Shown in pieces: positions 15,622-23,171 of a stretch of 64,000 bases of DNA. Below the pieces are notes generated by a model. It worked only from the letters and a program-made list of their open reading frames with translations. It ran no database searches and was not told the origin of the DNA. The stretch lies in NCBI GenBank assembly GCA_021324575.1, contig JAJPIW010000019.1, positions 62,001 through 126,000 on the forward strand, given 5' to 3'. A program made the translations under genes and the position numbers. Source of the DNA: Intrasporangiaceae bacterium (GTDB lineage: Bacteria > Actinomycetota > Actinomycetes > Actinomycetales > Dermatophilaceae). The first letter of the stretch is position 1; each line of letters starts with the position of its first letter.

Positions 15622-18003
15622 TCAGCCTGCGGGCGGAGGGGCGGGCGCGGGGGCCGGTGATGGGGTCACCGCGCGGGGTGCGGGTGGCGGTACGAAGAGC
15701 GCATCGCTCGACTGGGCCGCCCGCGCGGTGACCACCGTCGTGCCGTCCTTGTAGAAGTAGCGGACGACGTAGCCGAACTCCTTCGGTCCGTTCTGGTCGC
15801 CCTTGAGGTGCCACGTCTGCTTGGCCAGCGCGTCGCCGGTGAACACGAACGTGTCGGCCAGCGAGATGCTGTGGGCGGGGTCCTGGTAGTCGGTGTCCAC
15901 CTGGACGGCGGCTAGGTCGGTCCCGAAGGTCAGCAAGGTCGGGTAGAGGTCCACCGACATGGAGTACTTCTCGCCGACGGTGATGTACCCCGGGTCGCCC
16001 GGCAGCCACGAGCCGTCCTCGGGGTAGCGCTTCACGACACCGCCCTCGTAGATGTTGCTGTACTGGTAGGTGTAGTCGCGCCGGCTCGGGTCGATGAGGT
16101 CGACCGTCCACGGAGCCGACTGCTTGTCGTCGGTGAAGGTCACCTGGCCGTCGACGATGTGGTTGTTGGCGGTGTCCTCGTAGTGCAGGGCCACCGCCAC
16201 CTGCGAGAGCTTGTCGGTGCCGTCCTTGAAGTTTCCGGAGCAGAACACCGTCACGGTCATCTCCTGGCCGAGTGGCGCGTCCAGCTGGAGGCGGCTGTCA
16301 CTGCTCCTGATCCAGGTGCCGGTCCGGATCTCCGGTGGCTTGTCCTTGTCGATGACGTGCAGCCAGTCGACCTTGTACTCGAAGCCGTTGTCCGGCTCCT
16401 CCTGGATGACCGCGGTCCACGGGGCGCTGGGGTTGTCCTTGTCCAGCCGCAGCTGGGTTCCGACGTCGCGGCCGAGCGCGGCCGAGTGGTAGCGGGTGCT
16501 GACGACCGCGATCGGGTAGCTGTTGGTGTCGACCAGGCCGAGCGCGAACTCCGTGGACAGGATGCCGATCTGGCCGACGTCGATCACGAGGAAGTTGTCC
16601 TTCACCCCCTTCTTGCCCATCGTGTACGTCGCGTCCGACCCCTCGTAGTGGATCTCCGCCGACCAGTCGTAGCTGACCTCGGCGAGGGTGTTCGCGTAGG
16701 CGAGGAACTTCTCGATCTGGGAGCCACTCGTGATGTTGAACGAGTCCCGCACCTGTTGCGCGGGACCGCCGCCGACCGCCGCCCGGTTGTAGGTCACCGT
16801 GACCGTCACCGAGCTGATCGGCAGCTTGTCGAAGTCGGCGTTCACCTGCACCGGTACCTGGAGGAAGGTGAAGAAGGCGGTGCGCAGGTCGACGTATGCC
16901 ACGAGGTCGGCCAGGTTGGCCCCGACGAGCATGTTCGAGAGGTTGGCCGAGGGGGTGAACAGCTGCTGCAGGACCATGCGGCGGTCGATGGTGTAGTTCA
17001 GCGAGGAGTTGTAGGTCTGCGCGAACTTGGTGAGCTGGTTGCGGTCGATCCCCTCCGGCGGCGGGCCGGCCGTCAGGGCACTGGCGACCTCCTTGTTGAG
17101 CATGTCCAGCCCGGCCTTCTCCAGTGCGGTCAGGGTGTCCTGGTCGACCTGGGAGGTCATCGGGATGACGGTGACGTACATCGTCTTGGCGTTCACGAGG
17201 GCCTCGGTGCTCTGCTGGACGATCCGGTCGTCCTGGTGCTCCTTGGACAGCCCGAGGTAGCCGTCGTTGTAGGAGGAGTCCTGCTCGCGAAGGGTCTGGA
17301 TGAGGGTGTAGCTGGACTCGATGTCGCAGAACGCGATCATCTTCACGCCGAGCAGCCGGTGCTCGAAGGTGAGGTTGTACTGCACGTTGATCGGCAGCGT
17401 CTTGAGCTTGTCGAGCTGCGCGAAGAGGCTGGCGCCGTCCTGGGTCAGCTTGAGCGTGACGGCGCGGCGGTTGGCGCCGACGCCGCCCAGCTTGCCGGAG
17501 CCGACCAGGGTGCGGACGAACTCGTTGTCGGTGGGGTCGCCCGACTCACCGGCGACCGTGACCGTGACCGAGCCCTCGATGAACTGGACGTAGGCCAGGT
17601 CGACGTCGGTCCCGGCCTGCTTGGCGAGGTCGGCCTTGACCTGGTCGAACGCCGGGGACACCAGCTCGACGGTGAAGGCCATGATGCCGCCGCCCACCTG
17701 CTGGGTGGTCGGGTCGGTGATGGCGGCCTCGTCCTTGCGGTAGACGATGAGCGAGAACAGCGGGTTGCCCTTGGCGTCCTTGGCGACCTGGGGGCTCTCG
17801 GGGAGCAGGTAGTACTTCGCCAGGGCCGTCGTGTCGGCACCGGTCGGCAGGCCCTGGCCTTTGACCTGTTGCACCTGGCCCTGGTCGTCGATGGTCCAGG
17901 ACGGGCGGTCGGTGATGGCCTGCTCGAACGCCGCGAGCTCGTTGGCGTCGTCCTGGTAGACCGTTGCCCCGCGAATCGTGAGAGCGTTGGTCATCGTCAG
18001 CAT
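15622..18003 (-). CDS. Large beta-rich paralog of unknown function (right arm gene 1)
   Basis: 793 residues from ATG 18003, preceded 7 nt upstream by GGAG; a 168-codon Arg/Pro-rich upstream extension is rejected because it is antisense to the next gene. Family signature: LTIRGATVYQDD, then KYYLLPESPQVA, PLFSLIVYRKDE and VGGGIMAFTVEL. Residues about 250-420 are helical or mixed (DMLNKEVASAL, RRMVLQQLFTPSANLSNML). The C-terminal half has beta units with WTAVIQEEPDNGFEYKVDW and WTVDLIDPSRRDYTYQYS. The last 25 residues are Pro/Ala-rich, as in the 8273 protein. First gene of the right-arm operon; 29 nt separate it from the divergent gene at 18033. No membrane or export signal was seen. Confidence 0.88.
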   Translation of the reverse strand: MLTMTNALTIRGATVYQDDANELAAFEQAITDRPSWTIDDQGQVQQVKGQGLPTGADTTALAKYYLLPESPQVAKDAKGNPLFSLIVYRKDEAAITDPTTQQVGGGIMAFTVELVSPAFDQVKADLAKQAGTDVDLAYVQFIEGSVTVTVAGESGDPTDNEFVRTLVGSGKLGGVGANRRAVTLKLTQDGASLFAQLDKLKTLPINVQYNLTFEHRLLGVKMIAFCDIESSYTLIQTLREQDSSYNDGYLGLSKEHQDDRIVQQSTEALVNAKTMYVTVIPMTSQVDQDTLTALEKAGLDMLNKEVASALTAGPPPEGIDRNQLTKFAQTYNSSLNYTIDRRMVLQQLFTPSANLSNMLVGANLADLVAYVDLRTAFFTFLQVPVQVNADFDKLPISSVTVTVTYNRAAVGGGPAQQVRDSFNITSGSQIEKFLAYANTLAEVSYDWSAEIHYEGSDATYTMGKKGVKDNFLVIDVGQIGILSTEFALGLVDTNSYPIAVVSTRYHSAALGRDVGTQLRLDKDNPSAPWTAVIQEEPDNGFEYKVDWLHVIDKDKPPEIRTGTWIRSSDSRLQLDAPLGQEMTVTVFCSGNFKDGTDKLSQVAVALHYEDTANNHIVDGQVTFTDDKQSAPWTVDLIDPSRRDYTYQYSNIYEGGVVKRYPEDGSWLPGDPGYITVGEKYSMSVDLYPTLLTFGTDLAAVQVDTDYQDPAHSISLADTFVFTGDALAKQTWHLKGDQNGPKEFGYVVRYFYKDGTTVVTARAAQSSDALFVPPPAPRAVTPSPAPAPAPPPAG

Positions 18004-18032
18004 GAGAACTCCAAGGGTCGGTGGGGCGCGAG

Positions 18033-18842
18033 ATGGATTCCGAGCCTGCGCTCGTCGCTGCTGCTGATCCGTGGGCACTGGCCCTGCCGGTGCTCGCCGG
18101 ACCGCATACGGAGGCGGTACCGGGCCTGATGGCCCGCGTCGCCGAGCTGCGCAGCGCAGGTGCGCGGCTGTTCGAGGTGGTCGTGGGGACACCGATCGAC
18201 GCCTACGGCGCCCGGTTGACGTTCCGGACCGGCGACGGGGACGCCGTCGACGTGGCCCGCCGGGCAGGGCTGTCCGGTCACCCGTGGGGCGTCCCGGACT
18301 GGATCGGTGTGCGGACGGGTGCTGACGGCGCGGTGCGCGCCAAGGCCTACCACCGGCGGCCTCCTCTCGAAGCGACACTCGTGCACAGGGGACTCCCGGA
18401 GACGGCGCGGCCGGTGATGGCCGCACGGGACGGCGGGACGGTCGAGGTGTATGCCGTGCTGCCGGGGGAGATGACCTGGCAGCGGTTCGCGACCGCGGCC
18501 CTCGCACCGCTCGGCTGCGCGCCCGTCGAGCCCGGAGTGGGGGTCGTTCCCCGGGCCAGCGGCTACGCGCTGAGCGTCCGGCACGACGGGGACGAGCTGA
18601 GCGCCGTGACCTTGTTCGTCACCTCCGAGTCGCTGCGCGAGGACTCGGCGGTCGAGGAGGAGTGGGTTGCGTCGATGTCTCGCGAGGAGGGCGACCAGCA
18701 TCGGGCTCGGGTGGCCGCGGCCGCCACCGTGAGTCGCACCACCGGCCGTCGGTACCGGATGCTCGCGTGGAGCTACGCGCGGACCGGCCTGGTCTCGCGG
18801 GCGGTGTCCCTCCACAGCCGTGACGCCCTAGCCGATCGCTGA
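18033..18842 (+). CDS. Unknown protein, divergent from the right arm
   Basis: 269 residues from ATG 18033; a GTG at 18021, closer to an AAGGG, is an alternative. Alpha/beta-looking soluble protein. Blocks such as WIGVRTGADGAVRAKAYHR and SGYALSVRHDGDELSAVTLF have a strand-turn-strand look that faintly recalls aromatic prenyltransferase-type (ABBA) barrels, but nothing decisive is visible. It shares a 29-nt divergent intergenic space with the four-gene array operon, so co-regulation is plausible. Its last 15 nt overlap the 3' end of the Cys-rich gene on the other strand. Function not recognised. Confidence 0.75.
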   Translation: MDSEPALVAAADPWALALPVLAGPHTEAVPGLMARVAELRSAGARLFEVVVGTPIDAYGARLTFRTGDGDAVDVARRAGLSGHPWGVPDWIGVRTGADGAVRAKAYHRRPPLEATLVHRGLPETARPVMAARDGGTVEVYAVLPGEMTWQRFATAALAPLGCAPVEPGVGVVPRASGYALSVRHDGDELSAVTLFVTSESLREDSAVEEEWVASMSREEGDQHRARVAAAATVSRTTGRRYRMLAWSYARTGLVSRAVSLHSRDALADR

Positions 18843-19964
18843 GCGCGACGGTGTGATGCGCGCCCAGACGGTCATCCGACGGTTCGGTCGACGCTCGCAC
18901 CGGGGGCAGCTGGCGACGTCCGTCTCGCGTGCACCGGCAGCGCCGAACAGGTGGTGACACTCGGCGCACCACCAGCGCTGCAGCGGAAGGTGTCCGCCGT
19001 CGGCGGTCGCCGGCTGGATGAGCTGGTTCTTGCGCGGTTCACGCCGCACGGGGCCGGTCTGCCGTGGGTGCGGTTCGGGGCAGTGCAGCCCCTCGAAGGC
19101 ACGGTCGCAGACGTCGCAGCGTCCCCACTCGACGGTCCGGCAGAGCAGCTTGCCCTCGCGTTCGAGGGCGCGGAAGAGCATGCTCGCGGCGAACGCCCCA
19201 CCCATGATCCGCCGTTGGGCGGTGCCGCGGACCGCCTGGTCGACGAACGGTCGGAAGTGGCAGCGGTAGGGGTCCCACGTGCGCAGGTCATGGTCGGCGA
19301 AGCAGCACGTGCGCCCGCATCCCGTGCAGCCGCGCACGTGGTGCCCGCAGTCGCACCGACCGGTGAGCGACATGCCGAACATCGCGGCCAGCGAGCCGTG
19401 TTCCTCGCGCTCGACCACGGCCAACCCGGCGCGTTCGGACAGCAACCGGGCAGACACTGCGATCGACGAGGCCGCCTGCTCGATGAGTGCATAGAGGGCC
19501 GGCTCGGTGGAGGCGACGTGGACCGCCGGACGCGGCGCACGCAGGGGGTTCCACCCGACCGCCCAGGCCAGGGCGAGGTCATACAAGTTGGTCCCGATGA
19601 CCGAGTGGATGGTGAGCATCTCCCGGTGCTCCTCGCCGGTGGGGTAGCGGTCGGAGAAGTACACGACCGCTCTGGCCAGCAGCACATCCGGCCTGGCGGT
19701 GTCGACACCGTCGAGCTGCCCACCGGCGAAGGCGTCCAGGTAGCGCAGGTAGCTCTCGTGCTGGTGCTGCCACTCGTTCGCGTCGCCACGGGTTCGCTGC
19801 CAGGAGAGCGCGTCCGACCGCATCCGGGCGTAGTCGGGGAAGGTGCTCGGGGGGTGGGCTCGGCTGGGCTGGGCAGGACGCCGATCGTCGAAAGACGGGT
19901 CGAGCGTGAAGTCGAGCGTCGGTCGCACGATGAGCGGTGCTTCCTGGACCAGAGCAAGTGACAT
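18828..19964 (-). CDS. Cys-rich protein with several zinc-binding clusters, unknown function
   Basis: 378 residues from ATG 19964, with GGAG 8 nt upstream. The N-terminal 190 residues are helical-looking without a known signature. The C-terminal half carries three Cys/His clusters: CDCGHHVRGCTGCGRTCC, then CDVCDRAFEGLHCPEPH, then WWCAECHHLF...CPRCERR. At least two look like zinc ribbons (CxxC...CxxC). Zinc clusters of this kind occur in nucleic-acid-binding and RNA polymerase-associated proteins, but no known family was recognised. It is convergent with, and overlaps by 15 nt, the 18033 gene. Together with the zinc-ribbon repeats of the 8273 protein it makes this locus rich in zinc-binding modules. 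Confidence 0.75.
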   Translation of the reverse strand: MSLALVQEAPLIVRPTLDFTLDPSFDDRRPAQPSRAHPPSTFPDYARMRSDALSWQRTRGDANEWQHQHESYLRYLDAFAGGQLDGVDTARPDVLLARAVVYFSDRYPTGEEHREMLTIHSVIGTNLYDLALAWAVGWNPLRAPRPAVHVASTEPALYALIEQAASSIAVSARLLSERAGLAVVEREEHGSLAAMFGMSLTGRCDCGHHVRGCTGCGRTCCFADHDLRTWDPYRCHFRPFVDQAVRGTAQRRIMGGAFAASMLFRALEREGKLLCRTVEWGRCDVCDRAFEGLHCPEPHPRQTGPVRREPRKNQLIQPATADGGHLPLQRWWCAECHHLFGAAGARETDVASCPRCERRPNRRMTVWARITPSRSAIG

Positions 19965-20071
19965 GCGCAATCTCCGTCCCTCAACTGCCCCTTGACAACA
20001 GCATGGAGGCTCGGGGGTCGGTGGTGATACCGGATCGGCCAAACTCCTCTCGCATGCGACAGACGGCCGAC

Positions 20072-20077
20072 TAGATT
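20072..20077 (+). promoter_or_regulatory. -10 box (TAGATT), leaderless start of the P-loop/LLM fusion gene
   Basis: TAGATT ends 6 nt before the GTG at 20084, so the predicted transcript starts on the initiation codon. No convincing -35. Confidence 0.5.
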
Positions 20078-20083
20078 CAGCCC

Positions 20084-21556
20084 GTGCCCGACCCGGTGCT
20101 TCCCGACCCCGCGCTCGTCGTGCTCGTCGGCGCCTCCGGCAGCGGGAAGTCGACCTGGGCGACTGAGCACTACCGGTCCTCGGAGATCGTCTCCTCCGAT
20201 GCCCTCCGCGCGGTGGTCGGCTCGGGCGAGCACGACCTGGACGCCTCGACCGACGCGTTCGACCTGCTCGACCGGATCGTGGTCGCGCGGCTCCGGCGCG
20301 GCCTGACGACCGTCGTCGACACCCTCGGCCTCGACCCGGCCCGTCGCCGCGCGACCCTCGCGGCTGGTCGGGCAGCCGGTATGCCGTGTGTCGCGGTCCT
20401 GTTCGACACCCCTCCGGCCGAGGCGCGGGCGCGCAACCGGACGCGCGACCGATCGGTTCCGGCCGCCGTTCTCACGACCCAGCTGGCCCGAGCCGCGGTC
20501 GTCGGCGAGGAGCTCGCCGGCGAGGGTTGGGACGTCGTGTCCGTCGTGTCGGCGGCGCCGACCGCCGCACCATCCGCTGGCGCGCCGGCGTCGGCTACAG
20601 CGTCAGAGACGTTGCCGGACAACGGTTTGGAGGTCATCCTCCAGCTGTCTCGGTTCCCCTGGGGGAGCGACCCGGCCACCTGGGTCGGTGACATGGCACG
20701 GGCCGCTCAGTCCGCAGGGTTCGCCGGCATCGCCCTCATGGACCATCTCATCCAGATCCCCCAGGTGGACCGGGCCTGGGAGCCCATCCCCGAACCGTTC
20801 GTCACGCTGGGGATGCTCGCCGGACTCGACACCGGGTTGCGGCTCGGGACGCTGTGCACGCCCGCCACCTTCCGGCCCGCTGGTGTCCTCGCGAAAGCCG
20901 TTGCCACCCTCGACGTCCTGTCCGTCGGACGGGCGTTCGTCGGCGTCGGCGCCGGCTGGTGGGAGAGGGAGCACGCGGCATACGGGCTGCCGTTCCCCGG
21001 AGCAGGGGAGCGCGAGGACCTCCTCGAGCAGACCATCGAGACGATGCGCGCGCTCTGGGCCCCGGGGACCAAACCGTATGCCGGGCAGCGAGTCTCCCTC
21101 CCTGAGACAACGTGCTACCCGCGACCGGTCGGGCCGCCGCAGGTCATCGTGGGCGGCAGCGGGCCCCGGCGGACGCTCCGGACGGCTGCTCGACTGGGCG
21201 ACGCGTGCAACCTGCCGAGCGACGCAGGCACCCTCGACCGGTTGGTTCCGATTCTCCATCGGCACTGCCTCGACGCGGGCCGTGACCCGGCCGAGGTGGC
21301 GATCACGGTGCTGGACCTGCCGATCGTGGGGCAGGATCGCGAGGACGTCTGGGCAAGGGTCGAGAGACTGCGTGGACGGACGTCGGCGGCCATCCTTGCC
21401 AAGCGACACCACGCCGGAACCGTTGTCCAGCAACGGGATCGGTACGCGCAGCTGGCCGAGCGCGGCATACGGACGATCTTCGTGACCCCACCGGATCTGG
21501 CGAGTCCGGACGACGTGCTCTCCCTCGCGGGACTGACCCGGGGGCTCAGCGCTTGA
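20084..21556 (+). CDS. P-loop kinase / luciferase-like (LLM) F420-type oxidoreductase fusion
   Basis: 490 residues. Residues 11-160 form a small P-loop kinase of the polynucleotide/gluconate kinase type: Walker A GASGSGKST at 16-24, SSDALR, TTVVDTLGLDPARR and FDTPPAEARARNR. An Ala/Pro/Ser-rich linker (about 160-183) joins it to a luciferase-like monooxygenase domain (about 184-490) with AAQSAGFAGIALMDHL, LDVLSVGRAFVGVGAGWW, YPRPVGPPQVIVGGSG and AARLGDACN, the usual signature of F420-dependent LLM enzymes. Both domains look complete. The P-loop half could phosphorylate a small molecule or a nucleic acid end; the substrate is unknown. The 3' end overlaps the convergent Ddn-like gene by 11 nt. 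Confidence 0.88.
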   Translation: MPDPVLPDPALVVLVGASGSGKSTWATEHYRSSEIVSSDALRAVVGSGEHDLDASTDAFDLLDRIVVARLRRGLTTVVDTLGLDPARRRATLAAGRAAGMPCVAVLFDTPPAEARARNRTRDRSVPAAVLTTQLARAAVVGEELAGEGWDVVSVVSAAPTAAPSAGAPASATASETLPDNGLEVILQLSRFPWGSDPATWVGDMARAAQSAGFAGIALMDHLIQIPQVDRAWEPIPEPFVTLGMLAGLDTGLRLGTLCTPATFRPAGVLAKAVATLDVLSVGRAFVGVGAGWWEREHAAYGLPFPGAGEREDLLEQTIETMRALWAPGTKPYAGQRVSLPETTCYPRPVGPPQVIVGGSGPRRTLRTAARLGDACNLPSDAGTLDRLVPILHRHCLDAGRDPAEVAITVLDLPIVGQDREDVWARVERLRGRTSAAILAKRHHAGTVVQQRDRYAQLAERGIRTIFVTPPDLASPDDVLSLAGLTRGLSA

Positions 21557-21956
21557 GGCTCAGCGTCACCACGGGGATGGTGCGGGTCGTCTTGGTCTCG
21601 TAGTCGCCGAAGCCGGGCATCTTGGCCACGATCAGGGCGTAGAGCCGATCACGCTCGGGCCCATTGCGGTGGATGGTCGCGTGTGCATCGACGGTCTCGG
21701 TCCCGACCTCGATCTGCAGGTCGGGGTGAGCGACGATGTTGTGGAACCAGTCCGGGTTGTCCGGCGCGCCCGCCTTGCTCGCCGCGATGACGAGGTCGTC
21801 GCCGTCCTTGGCGTAGGCGAGCGGGTTGACGCGGGGCTGACCGGTGCGCGCGCCCGTCGTGTGCAGGAGGAGCAGGTCGCCACCCTCGAACGGACCGCCC
21901 ACCCGGCCCTCGTTGGCACGGAACTCCTCGATGATCCCTGCATTCCAGTCGCTCAT
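21546..21956 (-). CDS. Deazaflavin(F420)-dependent nitroreductase family protein (Ddn-like)
   Basis: 136 residues starting MSDWNAGIIEEFRANEG; a 78-codon upstream extension is rejected. The layout fits the Ddn/F420 split-barrel family: FRANEGRVGGPFEGGDLLLLHT, TGARTGQPRVNPLAY, then DWFHNIVAHPDLQIEVG and a C-terminal TRTIPVVTL. Family members bind F420H2 and reduce diverse substrates. It is convergent with an LLM domain gene, another F420-linked family, and divergent from an aldo/keto reductase across 88 nt. Substrate unknown. Confidence 0.88.
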   Translation of the reverse strand: MSDWNAGIIEEFRANEGRVGGPFEGGDLLLLHTTGARTGQPRVNPLAYAKDGDDLVIAASKAGAPDNPDWFHNIVAHPDLQIEVGTETVDAHATIHRNGPERDRLYALIVAKMPGFGDYETKTTRTIPVVTLSLKR

Positions 21957-22044
21957 GACGGTCCCAACGCGACGCTGCCTACCGGCATTCCGTTCCTCGG
22001 GGGCAGGATGGCAGGACCGCACACCTCGACGATCGGGAACCCGT

Positions 22045-23070
22045 ATGCAATATCGCACCCTGGGACGCAGTGGCGCCGCCGTCTCCTCGCTCGGCCTGGG
22101 GACGATGACCTTCGGCTCGGAGAGCAGCGAGGAGGTCTCACACGCCCAGCTGGACAGGTTCGTCGCCGCGGGTGGGACCTTCGTGGACACCGCCGACGTC
22201 TACACCGCCGGCGTCTCGGAGGAGATCATCGGCCGCTGGCTGGCCGCGCGCCCCGCCGATGTCACCGAGCCCGTGGTCCTCGCCACCAAGGGGCGGTTCC
22301 CGATGGGGACGACACCCAACTCCTCGGGCCTGTCCCGGCGGCATCTCACCCGCGCCCTGGACGCGTCACTGACCAGGCTGGGGGTGGACCGCGTCGACCT
22401 CTACCAGACCCACGCGTGGGACGACTTCACGCCGCTGGAGGAGACCCTGCGCACCCTGGACTCCTTCATCACGGCCGGCAAGATCCATTACTACGGCCTG
22501 TCCAACGTCACCGGTTGGCAGCTGACCAAGATCGTCCATGTGGCGCGGGCGCTGGGCGTGGCAGAGCCGGTGACGCTCCAGCCGCAGTACAGCCTCATCG
22601 TCCGCGAGATCGAGTGGGAAGTCGTGCCGGCCGCGCTCGACGCCGGTGTCGGCCTGCTGCCGTGGAGCCCACTCGGCGGTGGCTGGCTCTCGGGCAAGTA
22701 CACCCGCCAGGCCGCCCCGGCCGCCGACACCCGGATGGGCGACGACCCGGGTCGGGGGATGGAGGCGGTGGCCCGGCGCGGCACCGAGCGGACGTGGGCG
22801 ATCGTCGACGCGGTCCAGTCGGTGGCCGAGGCGACCGGTGCCTCGATGGCCGCGGTCGCTCTCGCCTGGGTGACCAACCGGCCCGCCGTCACCTCCACCA
22901 TCCTCGGCGCGCGGACACTCGAGCAGCTGGATGCCAACCTTGCCGCGGCCGACCTCGTCCTCGACGCCGAGCACCTCGCCGCCCTCGACGCCGCCAGCGA
23001 GGTGCCCGTCGCCGACTACCCGTACGGCGAGATGGGTATCGACCAGCGGTCACGCGACCTCGCCCGCTGA
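22045..23070 (+). CDS. Aldo/keto reductase
   Basis: 341 residues starting MQYRTLGRSGAAVSSLGLGT, the standard AKR N-terminus; longer in-frame starts are rejected. The tetrad is visible: Asp and Tyr in DTADVYTAG, Lys in VLATKGRF and His in LYQTHAWDD. NADPH-binding features appear late (STILGARTLEQLDANL). Likely a cytosolic NADPH-dependent carbonyl reductase of the AKR11/YajO type; substrate unknown. A strong 18-bp hairpin follows at 23078. The divergent neighbour is the Ddn-like gene, and the 88-nt gap must hold both promoters. Confidence 0.93.
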   Translation: MQYRTLGRSGAAVSSLGLGTMTFGSESSEEVSHAQLDRFVAAGGTFVDTADVYTAGVSEEIIGRWLAARPADVTEPVVLATKGRFPMGTTPNSSGLSRRHLTRALDASLTRLGVDRVDLYQTHAWDDFTPLEETLRTLDSFITAGKIHYYGLSNVTGWQLTKIVHVARALGVAEPVTLQPQYSLIVREIEWEVVPAALDAGVGLLPWSPLGGGWLSGKYTRQAAPAADTRMGDDPGRGMEAVARRGTERTWAIVDAVQSVAEATGASMAAVALAWVTNRPAVTSTILGARTLEQLDANLAAADLVLDAEHLAALDAASEVPVADYPYGEMGIDQRSRDLAR

Positions 23071-23077
23071 CCTCGGG

Positions 23078-23119
23078 TGGAGGTGATCCGACGCGTGCGG
23101 GCGCGTCGGATCACCTCCA
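23078..23119 (+). terminator. 18-bp perfect hairpin after the aldo/keto reductase gene
   Basis: Arms 23078-23095 and 23102-23119 pair perfectly around a 6-nt loop. No T-run follows. The right arm contains GGATCACCTCC, identical to the conserved 3' tail of bacterial 16S rRNA, and the left arm contains its complement. It separates the reductase from the sigma factor gene. Confidence 0.65.
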
Positions 23120-23171
23120 ACCGCATCCGGAGGCGCTTGTGACATCGGGGGAGGAGCGGACATTACGAGGC

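Noticed and set aside
980-18129. Very long open frames antisense to the array genes (for example 980-3190 minus, 9671-12541 plus, 13510-15660 plus, 16159-18129 plus)
   Set aside because: They are rich in Arg, Gly, Pro and Val without any domain, mirror the third-position GC of the opposite gene, and the other strand carries a coherent family with operon spacing.
1-19964. Reading the array as a phage tail, type VI or extracellular contractile injection system
   Set aside because: No sheath, tube, baseplate, spike, ClpV-like ATPase or lysis gene was seen, and the proteins show no similarity I can recognise to such components.
19992-19997. TTGACA as a -35 box for the gene at 20084
   Set aside because: No -10 at 16-18 nt; the TAGATT box next to the GTG explains the start better.
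22045-22050. Leaderless -10 box for the aldo/keto reductase
   Set aside because: No TANNNT box at 6-7 nt before the ATG at 22045.
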